A stretch of DNA of 64,000 nucleotides from Corythucha ciliata (taxonomy: Eukaryota > Arthropoda > Insecta > Hemiptera > Tingidae): NCBI GenBank assembly GCA_038030265.1, contig CM075938.1, forward strand, positions 55,359,189 to 55,423,188, written 5' to 3'. Of the stretch, positions 48,193 through 58,389 are shown in pieces (positions within the stretch are counted from its first letter, which is position 1; each line of letters starts with the position of its first letter). The position numbers and the translations under genes are program-made. The notes under the pieces are model-generated. The model saw only the letters and a program-made list of their open reading frames with translations, did no database searches and had not been told where the DNA came from.

Positions 48193-48911
48193 GAAAATCC
48201 GCGTATTTTTTGATCAAAGGCTGACTGAAATACAAAACGTTCAGATATAGTTCCGAGGGCCTAATCTCTAAAGCTCCACTTGTGCCTTTTCGCGTGCGTC
48301 AGAGGCATGCCTCATAGCGCACGGTGTGTTGAACGTGAAGAATGAGCTATTGCATGCCTCAAAAAGCTGGAAGGTTATCAGAAATTGTGTGCACAGCTTA
48401 AGCTGGGCACACACATGCGCTACTTGCCAAGTTCCTAGCCGCTACTCGCCGAACTCCTAGTAGTGTGTATGGATACTCGCTACTTGCCGAGTAGCGAATT
48501 TTCATACTTGTTTATACTCGGCTTCTTTTAGCGGGGACATTATACGCGTTACTCGCCGAGCTCCTAGTAGTGTGTATGGATACTCGCTACTCGCCAAGTA
48601 TCGAATATTCGTACTCGGGGTTGCTCCATTTTTTTTCGATGTCGTGCAAGTACCGAGCCAAGTATAAGTTTTCTTTCCGTTGATTTTTCCGTATCCCTTC
48701 TACTCATCGTATGGTTGTGCGAGATTATCTACGGTTAAAAATATAGTAATTTCGTAATTATTTTTATCCATGTGCAATAACGAAACAGAATAATGAACCA
48801 AATCAAAAGGGTTGCGTTGGACTGAGAAGATCGGTGTAGCGTTTCCGCTTTAATCTGCGATTATGGTGACTCGGAGGAAGTGCGGAGGGAATTTTAAAAG
48901 CCAGGAGTGGA
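48189..48911. repeat. Direct repeat of ~50 bp at 48452 and 48548
   Basis: The segment containing CTCCTAGTAGTGTGTATGG, followed by ATACTCGCTACT, occurs at about 48450-48502 and 48546-48604, about 96 bp apart, with shorter echoes before (CGCTACTTGCC). The left side contains GCTGGGCACACAC, a word also found in reverse near 57432. Probably a remnant of an element with internal repeats; noncoding. Confidence 0.6.
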
Positions 48912-50151
48912 CGACAACGGGGCGAAAAAAGGTAATTCTCTTCGACTGTTATCTTTTCTCGGGACGTTACCTCTACACAAGTCCGAAAACAATCATCACA
49001 CTCTCATCACTGAAAACAAAATCTCCTAATAGTTGGTCTCCGAACAGCAATAGTGATGTACTATATTTCATGCTCGACTATTTTGTGTTGTAGTGTTGGC
49101 CACACAACTGACGTCACTTTTATCTATTTATTTACCTTTACTTTGGTAATTCAGTTGACGAATGATCCTCCGTATTTGAAAATTCCTTTACAGAACATCG
49201 GTGTGACAACATAACTCAATAAGACTCAATCTCCTTTCGAATGCGTGTTTTGTTTCTGAAATTATTCATATTGTAAGTGCCCCAATTGTAAATAACAACC
49301 TATCTAATGAAGGATTTAAGGTACTTCGTCGATCGTCGCGCAATATTCTTCTAGCTACCTCACGGAACTTATTACACGGGTTTGTAAAACCAAAGAATAT
49401 TAAGCTAAAACATGCGAGGCATTTCATACTCTTTTTTCATCTCTTTGATAAGATTCCGTATGAAATTATCCTCTCTGTCATCCGATACAATTCATGCTTC
49501 TGTTTTGCTTTCTAATCCAACAGGTACTCTAGCGCTTCAAATTTAGACTCTGGCTGTCCAATAAAACAAGACTTTGCCCTGCTTCAAGGCTTGTAAGTTG
49601 CAATACAGTGCCTCTCAAAAGTGACGAAAATTAGCCATTTTGACCGTTACAGGTGTTGCCCTCCGGCTGAGAACGATCGACGTTTATATTTATATTTATG
49701 CTCCTCAGCCAGAGCCAGAGTCTAAATTTTGAAGCACTAGAGGAGCTTCTAATAAAACGTCGAGCGTTCTGTAACGTTTCTTTAAACGTTAGGGGGAGGG
49801 GGGACGTTTCCCTCTCCCTTCCCCTATTCTTTTCTTTAGCTTCGACCCTTTAATTGCGAGGGCCCTTGCTCATTGGTGTGTAGGAGGAGGATAGGACTGA
49901 TTTAATTACTCGACATATCATAAAACGATGTTTATTATGTACAATAATTTTCATAAAGAACGACGAACAAAACTAATATTGAACTTGATTGATACTCCCA
50001 ATTCGAGAGAGAGAACGGGCCAATGCCCGAAAGTTTCCCGAGGGCTAGGGAGCTTGACGCATGCAACGGGAAAGTTGGCAATGCCAGGGAAAGAGAATAG
50101 TTTGACTCACCGACCGACGGTCACGGGAACAGGGTTGTCTCAAGTGAGACA

Positions 50152-50430
50152 GCACGACGATGACGACTGAAGACGACTGGCCTCGGATGAGGCACCACAA
50201 CGACGGGGACTGAAGACGACTGGCCTCGGATAAGGCACCACAACGACGGGGACTGAAGACGACTGGCCTCGGATGAGGCACCACAACGACGGGGACTGAA
50301 GACGACTGGCCTCGGATGAGGCACCACAACGACGGGGACTGAAGACGACTGGCCTCGGATGAGGCACCACAACGACGGTGACTGAAGACAACTTGCCTCG
50401 GATGAGGCACCACAACGACGGTGACGAACT
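50152..50430. repeat. 43-bp minisatellite, about 6 copies
   Basis: The segment TGAAGACGACTGGCCTCGG recurs at exactly 43-bp spacing (50168, 50211, 50254, 50297, 50340, 50383), with the rest of the unit (AGGCACCACAACGACGG) conserved. The last units are more diverged. Because 43 is not a multiple of 3, three overlapping - strand frames stay open through it and look like repetitive proteins; these are artefacts. Confidence 0.95.
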
Positions 50431-51493
50431 TGTCTCAGGGGAGACCCTGGACAACCAACTCGGAACACTTCAACAGAGTCACGAACCGATCTACTGTCTG
50501 CCTAGACTGAGACACTGACTGACAACCGCGGACTTCTACCGCTTGACTCACTTAAGGCCCTTTCGCTCTGACTTTACTTTTGAACCGATTTAACTGAGGC
50601 ACTGACTCACTTTGAAACTAACTCTTTCGAACAAATCGTACTTGTAATTTCCAGAACCTTCGTGGCGACTCTCCGATTCCGACGGATCGAGTCTGACTTC
50701 TATACTGACTTATCCTTTCGCGTTTCCGGTTTCCGATCTGACTCTCCGATGCTGCGGACCGAGTCTCTGAGCGTGACACTTGCGTGGGCCAACCTTGCTT
50801 GCTGCTGCCGGTTCTTCCCTATTTAAGGGCTACTCCCCACCCCCGACATGCCAGGCGGGCCTGCGCCGTACTCCCCAGTCACCGAGTCTCCTATGAGTCT
50901 TTTCCCTTCACCGTTCTCTCTCTCACTCTCTCTCTTGTCCCACTAATATACGTCACAGTTCTCAGCAGGAGGGCAACACCTGTATAACAGTCAAAATGGC
51001 TAGATTTCGTCACTTTTGGGAGGTACTCCGGTGCAACTTACAAGCCTTAAAGCGGGGCAAATTCTTGCTTTACTGGGCACCCAGAGTCTAAATTTGAAGC
51101 ACTAGAGTAGCTGTTAATATAGCGTCGAGAGTTTTAAGCCGTAGGACAACACCTTCTCACCTGTAACGGTCAAAATAGCTTAATTTCGTCACTTTTGAGA
51201 GATACCCTGTTGAATCTCAGAAGCCTCAAAGTGGGGAAAACTCTTATTTTATTGGTCAGTCAGAGCAATTGGATTGGTCAGCAATTTGAAGCACTAGAGA
51301 GTACCTGTTGGATTAGAAAGCAAAACAAGCATGAATTGTATCGGATGATAGTTCCGTGAGGTAGCTAGAAGAATATTGCGCGACGAATTACCTTAAATCC
51401 TTCATTAGATAGGTTGTTATACAATTGAGGCACTTACAATATGAATAATTCCATAAAAAAAAAAACACGCATTCGAAAGGAGATTGAGTCTTA

Positions 51494-51635
51494 TAGCGTT
51501 TTCTATTTGCATAAAAATCCGCTCTGAAGCCGAGCATTTCCACCCGTCTTCTCTGAATTATATCATATGGTAGCGGAGAAGACGGGTGGAAATGCTCGGC
51601 TCCAGAGCAGAATTTTACGTAAATAGAAAACGCCA
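51494..51635. mobile_element. 142-bp MITE nested in the right arm, TTA duplication with visible empty site
   Basis: TIRs TAGCGTTTTCTATTTGCAT and, in reverse, TGGCGTTTTCTATTTACGT. An inner inverted pair is GCATTTCCACCCGTCTTCTC against GAGAAGACGGGTGGAAATGC. TTA flanks both ends (51491-51493, 51636-51638). The homologous left arm of the host element reads AGTCTTATTGAG in the corresponding orientation with no insert, which is the pre-insertion site. A diverged relative is suggested at 42255-42295 (GAGCAGAATTTTATGTAAAT). Confidence 0.92.
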
Positions 51636-51946
51636 TTATTGAGTTATCTTGTCACACCGATGTTCTATAAAGGTATTTTCAAATACGGAGGATCATTCGT
51701 CAACTGAATTACCAAAGTAAAGGTGAATAAACAGATAAAAGTGACGTCAGTTGTTTTGCCAACATTACAACACAAAATTGTCGAGCATGAAATATAGCAC
51801 ATCACTATTGCTGTTCGCAGACCAACCATTAGGAGAATTGGTTTTTAATGATATGAGAGTGATGATTGTTTTCGGACTTGTGTAGAGGTAACGACCTGAG
51901 AAAAGATAACCGTCGAAGAGAATTACCTTTTTTCGCCCCGTTGTCG

Positions 51947-54340
51947 GCATCCCAAAGCCAGTGGGTTTGGGTGACTTTGTAGACGATTGTGGGAACGAGT
52001 GTATGAGGTTTGCAAAATGTCTTTCACTGTTGGTATTTTTTTTTGATCGGTTTTTTAAAATTTCCCCCTCCCACTAGATTTGCTTTTCGAATCTACAAGT
52101 TATCAAAAAACAAAGACGAGTCCTTGAATACTTGAAAATTAATTGAGAAAAACTTGAAAAATGCTAATAAATATAAAATGACTATTCCTGACATAACACG
52201 TCCTTCGCGACCCCCCTTCCCTGTGGGCGACACCTCAAGTTTTGTGGGCTGAAATTTACATTAAGTTTGTGTGGAGGACCCCACGATACTTACATGTTCC
52301 CGTCGTTCGCTTACAACATGCCTTTCACATGAAACAATTCCGACACGAGTGATTAATAATTAAAACTCACCCATCAAAATTAATCAATTTGCCCTAGCCT
52401 GTTCTGAAGTTCTGTTCTCATAAAAATGCCAAAGTTCTAAAATTTGCTGGAAAGAGCTCTATGTCTCTCAATATTCATCCCATGTCAACGATTGATGCAA
52501 TAATAACACACAAAAAAATATGAACACACAAATTCTAACGACGTGACGAATAATGAATTTTGTAGTCTAATATAGTTCTCTTTAACGGTAACTATCAATT
52601 TGAAATATTGAACACGATCAATGAATTAAATAATGGACACAATTTGATCAATAAGACACTCGCTAAAACTCGAAATAATCGAAGAGAAACGAATCTTCGA
52701 ATACATCCTCGTCAATTTGTTTAAAAAATTAATTTAAAAATAACCAAATTGAATTTCGAAAAAATGGCCAGTTCATCGATGGGGAATTTTTTTGTGGTCA
52801 TTTTAAGCCATCATGAGAGGAAATCGGACTAAAATTCTGGTAGGAGATAGGTTTGGGGCAAAAAAAGAGCTGAAACGCATTCCAAACCTTAGCAACTGTA
52901 CCGCTCAACAAATCTTATTCAAATTTTAGCAGCGTCTTCTAGGAACCTAGATGACCATTTTGAACGATCGATCATCAAATTTTATAATATTCTCTTGGAA
53001 TTATAAGGGTCCAACCATTTTTACTCCGAACACATTTGTTATAATATCTTCCAAATCGCTCAACCAATCGTTTTCAAATTATACGGTGTACATCTAGAGA
53101 TGAAGACACAACTTTCGAGCCATCACTCGTCCAGATCTGTCAAGAAAAAAGTGGACGACGGACGACAGACGCCATACTGAAAATCGAGATTTAGGCGTTT
53201 TCGGGGTCCAGGAACACGAATCTGGTGTCAGCTAAATTTTTTTTTTTTTGCCATTACCAAACTTCCTTCCCTACGGGAACATGGAAGTAAAAATTTGCGG
53301 ATCAAATAAGCTTTCTAATGATCCGTTAATCGGTGTCAATGTTTTAAATTAGTTGTCAGTAACACCCTTAAACGTAGCTCGGATCACCAAAAATCGTAAT
53401 GTTCAGATGGAAATTGTACCCTGAAAGCAAAATATGAAAATTGCACTGAGATTACGGTCCAGTATCCGTTTCGAACTCAGAACCTCAGGCAGGAAGAGCT
53501 ATTTGGTTCTGGTTTCACCAGCCCGGCCAGAAGTCCGGCAACATGCAGCTGATGAGACCAGGACCAAATAGGTATCATTCGTAGCTGATGGTCTGAACGG
53601 TCGAAATGGAGACTGGACCGCACCCTCGGCGCAAATTTCATGATTCACCGGTGGCTCTAACCCCGACGTCATTCGCGTTCATCCCTAGAAAGCCGACGTT
53701 TAAAGTAAGACTGTATGATGTATCTACTAGGAGGCTAGACTATCGTAGTTTTCGATTTGATTTTCATTGTATCCCTGATTGGTGCCAGTCGAAAAATAGA
53801 ACCAATATTGCCGCCTAGCAGTTTTATCATAAATCCTCACTTGAAACCTTTGCTTCCGGGGCACATTTGCCTTTGAAAAATCACGATTTTCGGTGATCCG
53901 GGCTATGTATTAGGGCGTTACAGACAACTAGTCCAAGAGCCAGCGACATAAAAATACTAAAAGCGGTACTTCAAATTAAAAGAAAAAGGTCTGAGGTCAA
54001 AACGGAGACTGGACCGCGCACCTTCGGTGCAATTTTTCGTGATTGTTTGGTGGGTCTTGCCCCCAACATCTTTGTCGTTCTTTATCAAATTAAGAGGGTT
54101 TTCGGCATTTCCGACTTTGCCACTGGCTCGACGCCACAGAACCCGATAGCATTAAATGTAATATTCATTCCCTATATTTTTTCAATGCGTCATCTCGTGA
54201 ATAAAACGTATTTGCCGTCTGACCGGAGTTTGTGTGGGGAGAACCCCACAAGAGCAACTTTGATGCCGACTGCCACCTGTTTCCTCTATTAGGGAAGTAT
54301 TCTCGATTTTATGCGCTGGGCAAGAAAAGTATATGCAAAT
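51947..54340. other. Noncoding with an internal ~390-bp duplication
   Basis: GGAGACTGGACCGC occurs at 53610 and 54003 (with preceding TCGAAAT / TCAAAAC), and the following 60-80 bases are similar, so a segment of about 390 bp seems tandemly duplicated. GGGAACATGGAAGTAAAA occurs at about 53276 and 54490. The open frames at 53606-53818 and 54047-54292 have no known domain. AT-rich elsewhere. Confidence 0.45.
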
Positions 54341-54348
54341 GGTTGCAC

Positions 54349-55331
54349 AGGGTGTCTACAGAAGACCGGGAGAACCGGGAATTGTCAGGGGATTTTCTAA
54401 AACTGAAAAAGTCATGGAATTTCGTGAAATATGATAAAAGTCAGGGAAAAATGGCGAAGCGATTTTTTTCACGAACGTCATGATTCCAACGGGAACATGG
54501 AAGTAAAATGGAGTACAAAATGACTATTAGGATTGTGGCCTAATCTCACTCTCCTGTCGAGTTATGTTATGAGCGTTTTTTTCACAGAAAACGTACTTTT
54601 GAACTAAAAACATCGGTATCTTGGGTCAAAATGCACTTTTCTTCAAAAGTGATGACAGTTTTGAAGTCTACGGTATTCCGTACCAATGAAATGAGACCAA
54701 TTTTAGTCGTCAAAATGCGAAGAAACGTGGCGCTTTTGTCGCGCTGGTTCAATAAATAGCCGCCACTGCTCTTCGGATCGTTGGACCCCGCGAAAACTTC
54801 TCCTTTTTCTCAACTTTCCAATGGTTCACTCAAAATTTAATATATCTCGCCGATCATGATATTAATCGATTATTAGCACACAATTTAGGATTTTTTCCGT
54901 TTCATTTCATATTTGCCCATGGAAGGAGTGGGATAATTAGAGGAAAAGGAAGAGCTTTGTGTTGGGTTCGACGATCCGCAGAGGCAGAGTTATGAATTTG
55001 TCCTTTTCCCCCATATCATTATGTATTTGGAAAACGTAATGCATGCATAAAGTTGTAGTCGTAGCTCGTAGGAGCCTACATTGATAGTCTTCCCTCGTTG
55101 ACGTGCTTCAAAACGGATGGCGAGTAGCCGAAACCGGTTCGTTTTTGACGCACCTCAACGAGGGAAGACTGACAATGTAGGCTCCTACGCGACAACTTTG
55201 TGCATGCATTATCTACTAACCCTCGTAGTTTAAGCGATCTTACTAATAATATCAATTTGGATAACCATGAAAAATTTGCTGAGTCAGGAAAAAGTCAGGG
55301 AATTTTGTTCTGGGGAAGCTGTAGACACCCT
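54349..55331. mobile_element. 983-bp hAT-like nonautonomous element, 8-bp duplication
   Basis: Ends AGGGTGTCTACAG and CTGTAGACACCCT are inverted and flanked on both sides by GGTTGCAC (54341-54348 and 55332-55339). The duplication can also be read as GTTGCA with termini CAGGGTG...CACCCTG. An 8-bp duplication and CAGGG-like ends suggest hAT. Subterminal regions share GTCAGGGAATTTT-like words. No transposase frame. It contains a nested hairpin element at 55037-55211. Confidence 0.85.
55037..55211. mobile_element. 175-bp hairpin MITE nested in the hAT-like element
   Basis: TAATGCATGCA at both ends in inverted orientation, followed inward by AAAGTTGT and a near-perfect inverted pair GTAGGAGCCTACATTG and AGTCTTCCCTCGTTGA. 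The loop contains GAGTAGCCGAAACCGG. No clear TSD. Its position inside 54349-55331 shows that it inserted later, or is part of that family. Confidence 0.75.
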
Positions 55332-55476
55332 GGTTGCACTTTTTACGTCGCTGACTCTTGATCTATTAGAAAGCTTAATTGATACGCGTTTTGATAGGGA
55401 GGATTTGTTGATAGGGAGACATTTTTTAAAAACCGTTCAAAAAAATTCCACCAGAAACCTTGAACTTGAACTTTGA

Positions 55477-55495
55477 GATATATATATATATATAT
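55477..55495. repeat. (AT)n microsatellite
   Basis: About 19 bp of uninterrupted AT repeat. Confidence 0.9.
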
Positions 55496-55571
55496 GGTTT
55501 CTCTAGTACTTTTAGACAAAGAAGCATGAAGTCTGTTCTGAGAGATAATTTTCCTAGCTTTCAAAATGTAA

Positions 55572-56278
55572 AGGAGGCCCTAGACTATCAAGTGGCTTGA
55601 TCAAATGCTTGAGTAAATTGATTAAGTATCAAGCGTGATTGATAGTGTAGAACTCTGTTTGATGCTTGAATCAAGCATTGACTGTAATTGATAGAAAGTT
55701 TGAATGACTCAAGCGGATGGTCATCAAATGGCGGGGCAATTTTCATCAAGCATAGCGTCAGTCACTCGGTGGAAGTCATTCAGGTCTTCTAAATCCATGC
55801 CAGACGATAGGTACCTCAATGTGACAGAACTCTCTGACTTGCAGGAATCGCTTCACGCATTTTTGTATCTTTCTTCTCAATGTCGGGGCGGACTAAATCC
55901 AGTAGATAATCGGAACTTTCTCGGTCCATTCTCAAAAAGTTCCTGTAGTCCTCTGGTTGCGAATCACACAAAAAGTTTAGGAGATGTTCATGAGTGAAGC
56001 GGTTTCTGAGTTTGTACCACTCCGTAGACCACCGTCGTTTTTTCTTTTGCTTCTTTTTCTGCTTGTCAGCTACCAATGTTGCGAGGAAGAAACCCAAATC
56101 TGAATTTGACACCATTGTAAACGAACACACGATCGCAATACACACTGTTCCACTTCTCAGCTTCGACTGATGAGAGAGTTTTGATCAAAAGATTGAAGGC
56201 TTCATTGAAGTACGCTTGAAGCGCCCATCAATCGGAGTTCAAGCATTTGATAAGCCGCTTGATAGTCTAGGGCCTACT
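55572..56278. mobile_element. 707-bp PIF/Harbinger element, internally deleted, TAA duplication
   Basis: TIRs AGGAGGCCCTAGACTATCAA (left) and, in reverse, AGTAGGCCCTAGACTATCAA (right) extend to ATCAAATGCTTGA. TAA flanks both ends (55569-55571, 56279-56281), the expected Harbinger duplication. The left subterminal part is rich in TCAAGC/GCTTGA words, probable transposase-binding repeats. The element encodes only the transposase N-terminus on the - strand (55724-56115). The DDE catalytic region and the second Myb-like protein of autonomous Harbingers are missing, so this is a deletion derivative. Confidence 0.93.
55724..56115 (-). pseudogene. HARBI1-like Harbinger transposase N-terminus, frameshifted and truncated
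   Basis: From an ATG at 56115 (MVSNSDLGFFLATLVADK) the frame reads RRWSTEWYKLRNRFTHEHLL, then DYRNFLRM, LLDLVRPDIEKKDTKMREAI and PASQRV. This is the familiar N-terminal region of HARBI1/ALP1-type transposases (NFLRM, V-P-I-KDT-MR-AI, R). The original frame stops at 55816, but homology continues in another frame after a shift near 55828, with TLRYLSSGMDLEDLNDFHRV, and ends at 55724. The catalytic DDE domain that should follow is absent because the left TIR comes next. The ATG at 56145 is in frame, but the conserved part suggests 56115. Confidence 0.9.
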
Positions 56279-56281
56279 TAA

Positions 56282-56906
56282 GAACCATTTTAAAATGTTG
56301 ATGGAGTGACCGCTGTGAAATGGCGAGTTTCTGCCAAAAAAATCAGAATTTCAATGGAAAAAACAAAAATATCTCCTGAACGGTGCAATATTTTGCGTCC
56401 GGGAAGGTCACGTTTAGTTCCATTTTCCATGTAGTTTCGCCCTATTTTTTTTGCAACACTACCAAAAATTCAGCCAGTATATGTATTAAGCTCTTTGTAC
56501 TGAGGGGGATTGAGGATCGGATTCCTAAGAGTGGTTCAATAGGCATTTCAGACGATGATGACATTCTTTTACTAAAATTAATAAAAAACGTATCGTACCA
56601 GTATGAACGCTCCCATAAATTTCTAGATGTCTTCCTTTTCATAGTACTTTTTGCGGTACAATCATACGACAAAAAACGTATAGTGTGGCCCTAACAAGAA
56701 ATGTGGACGTGTCGAATGAGTCGACTGGACTCGAATCGAATGGAGTCTATCGACTTCATTCGCTTTTTTCGATATGGCTTAAGTGTGGACGCTGACGCAG
56801 TTAACATGTACCTCATAACTCCAACTACCTAACTCGATTCGAAATTAAAGCGAATTTCAAACTCGATAATCAAAACCAAATTAAATGACTTTAAAATGGG
56901 CTTTTA
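56282..56906. other. Noncoding between two Harbinger-type elements
   Basis: AT-rich. The open frame 56383-56694 (+) has no recognised domain. The stretch 56690-56880 is rich in TCGAATGAGTCGA-like words with local dyad symmetry. Confidence 0.4.
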
Positions 56907-57302
56907 GGGGGAACTGCAGTGATAATTCCTCGACCCCCCTCCAATCACCCCTCGTCTACTACTCGGCATATATTTTCTCGCATTATTTCTGCACCAATCC
57001 TGGTTTTTAAGGACTCGTTTTAATCTTCAGGAAACTCCGCATATGCAGTAGTTTTCCTTTTTTCAAATAAGTCGAAAAAAAAACCGTGAAATTACAAGGT
57101 AAAAGTTCAGGGTGAATTTAAAATAATTTCTGGGATGAAATTTGAAAAAAAGGAAAACTACTGCATATGCGGAATTTCCTGAAGAATAAAACGAGTTCTT
57201 AAACCCCAGGATTAGTGCCGAAATAAGGTCAGAAAATGTATGCCGAGTAGTAGATGAGGGGTGATTGGAGGGAGGTCGAGGAATCACCCGTGCAACTCCC
57301 CC
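56907..57302. mobile_element. 396-bp foldback MITE, TTA duplication
   Basis: Arms of about 165 bp: GGGGGAACTGCAGTGATAAT and, in reverse, GGGGGAGTTGCACGGGTGAT, then TTCCTCGACC, and inward to AAACTACTGCATATGCGGA. TTA flanks both ends (56904-56906 and 57303-57305). The arms differ by a modest number of changes. Loop of about 65 bp. Noncoding; the TWA duplication fits Harbinger mobilisation. Confidence 0.88.
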
Positions 57303-58229
57303 TTAAGTAGAAAAAGTAAACGCATTGGCGTGCAATATTTTACATTTTATTATTAGTGACATTCACGAAATAATCAACTTTTTGCCCATTTTGTGTAGGC
57401 AGTTTCACTACTGCTGCTTCCTCGAATTCGAGTGTGTGCCCAGCTTTAGACGAATGAGTTATTGAAAGTTGAACTACCAAGTTGGTCCAGTTGAGTTGGT
57501 TGGAAGTTGAGTGGAGACCGTGGAGACATAGCTTAACAACAAGCAATATTTTTTTGCCAGCCATGTGTCTATTTCATTCATTTGTGTGAAGCAAATTAAT
57601 GAAATAAACATATGACTGCGAAAAAGCTATTGCTTTGGAGTTTGAGAATAGGCTCCCAGATGACTTAATGCAACAGTTGCGCGGAAGTTAACCCCTCTCC
57701 CCTTTCACTCGTAACTCTGCAAAACATTATAACCCCCCCCCCACATTCACTTCACTCCGTATTATGTCCTTTAAAAGCTCTCACAAACATAGAAACAGTA
57801 ACCAACCTCGGTTGTGGTGCTTGTAAAATTACGGTCAATTCCTAGTTTTGAAGGAAAACTAGAGTGGTGATGTGAATTTACGGAATCGGTTGGTCTTGGG
57901 AGGGGTGGAATACGAATAAACTTTTGATGAAGTTAAGCCGCTTAGTACAACACGACTGTATTGACAATAATCCCTCTTATAAGCGCAGTAATCGTATGGA
58001 GTAGTCAGGACTATAGTGGATGTTCGGGTGAACAATTAATTTAAAATGAAGTTTCAGCAAGCCATATAAAGTTCGTGCAGGAAGCATTGGGGGAAGCAAG
58101 AGTTTGAGATTTTAAACTCCCTCCCCACCCTACCCATTTACTATTCACGTCGTATTCTAAGTCAATTATGTCTGCATGTGTGAATAATTCACAAAGTACG
58201 AGTCAAACTTGGAGCAAGTGGACCATGCT
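57303..58229. other. Noncoding; one unexplained - strand open frame
   Basis: A 74-residue - strand frame (57340-57564, beginning MAGKKILLVVK) is compositionally protein-like, but I cannot match it to a family. Around 57432 the complement reads GCTGGGCACACAC, a word seen at 48400, so it could belong to a mobile element. C run near 57735. Otherwise no feature. Confidence 0.35.
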
Positions 58230-58292
58230 CAGGGACATAGCGTAACAATTTGATGCTCTGTGTGGAGGTCATCAGTTCGATTCTTCAGCTAA
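58230..58292 (+). repeat. Possible tRNA-derived SINE fragment (pol III box-like motifs)
   Basis: TAGCGTAACAATTTGATGC resembles a degenerate A box and CAGTTCGATTCTTC a B box, at tRNA-like spacing. No cloverleaf was established and no tail is evident. Weak call based on motifs alone. Confidence 0.22.
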
Positions 58293-58389
58293 GTAAATCG
58301 ACCTCAAGGGCAAAGGCGTAGCCAGCCCTTTAGGTCTAAGGGTGGGTAAAATATGTCAGAATTTAGTGGAATTGGGTGGAGGAGTAGAC

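Larger units (their letters stand above)
48912..51946. mobile_element. 3.0-kb long-arm inverted-repeat element with internal minisatellite
   Basis: The outer ends CGACAACGGGGCGAAAAAAG and its inverse are at 48912 and 51946. The arms run inward for about 0.9 kb (to about 49800 and from about 50950), including matching segments at 49080-49330 and 51390-51780. Inner parts carry words such as TTGAAGCACTAGAG and TAGCCATTTTGACCG more than once. The centre holds a 43-bp minisatellite. The open frames at 48863-49093 and 51765-51950 are the same arm sequence in both orientations, and the differences change amino acids freely, so they are probably not genes. No transposase and no clear TSD. A MITE sits in the right arm. 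Confidence 0.8.

Noticed and set aside
50152..50430. CRISPR-like regular repeat
   Set aside because: Repeats are directly adjacent with no unique spacers, the window is eukaryotic, and no cas gene is present. It is a minisatellite.
50045..50468. Three overlapping - strand open frames of 104-122 residues with regular repeats resembling a repetitive protein
   Set aside because: They are the 43-bp minisatellite read in three frames. A period not divisible by 3 keeps all frames open together, and no frame has a conserved flank.
48863..51950. TTGRKKVILFD-type frame present in both arms of the 3-kb element
   Set aside because: Differences between the two arms are mostly amino-acid-changing, with no sign of purifying selection. 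Treated as arm sequence.
57340..57564. 74-residue - strand frame beginning MAGKKILLVVK
   Set aside because: Protein-like composition but no family recognised and no second copy or splice context. Kept only as a note in the region entry.
58230..58292. tRNA gene
   Set aside because: Only degenerate A- and B-box-like words are present and no cloverleaf was found. Kept as a low-confidence SINE-like fragment.
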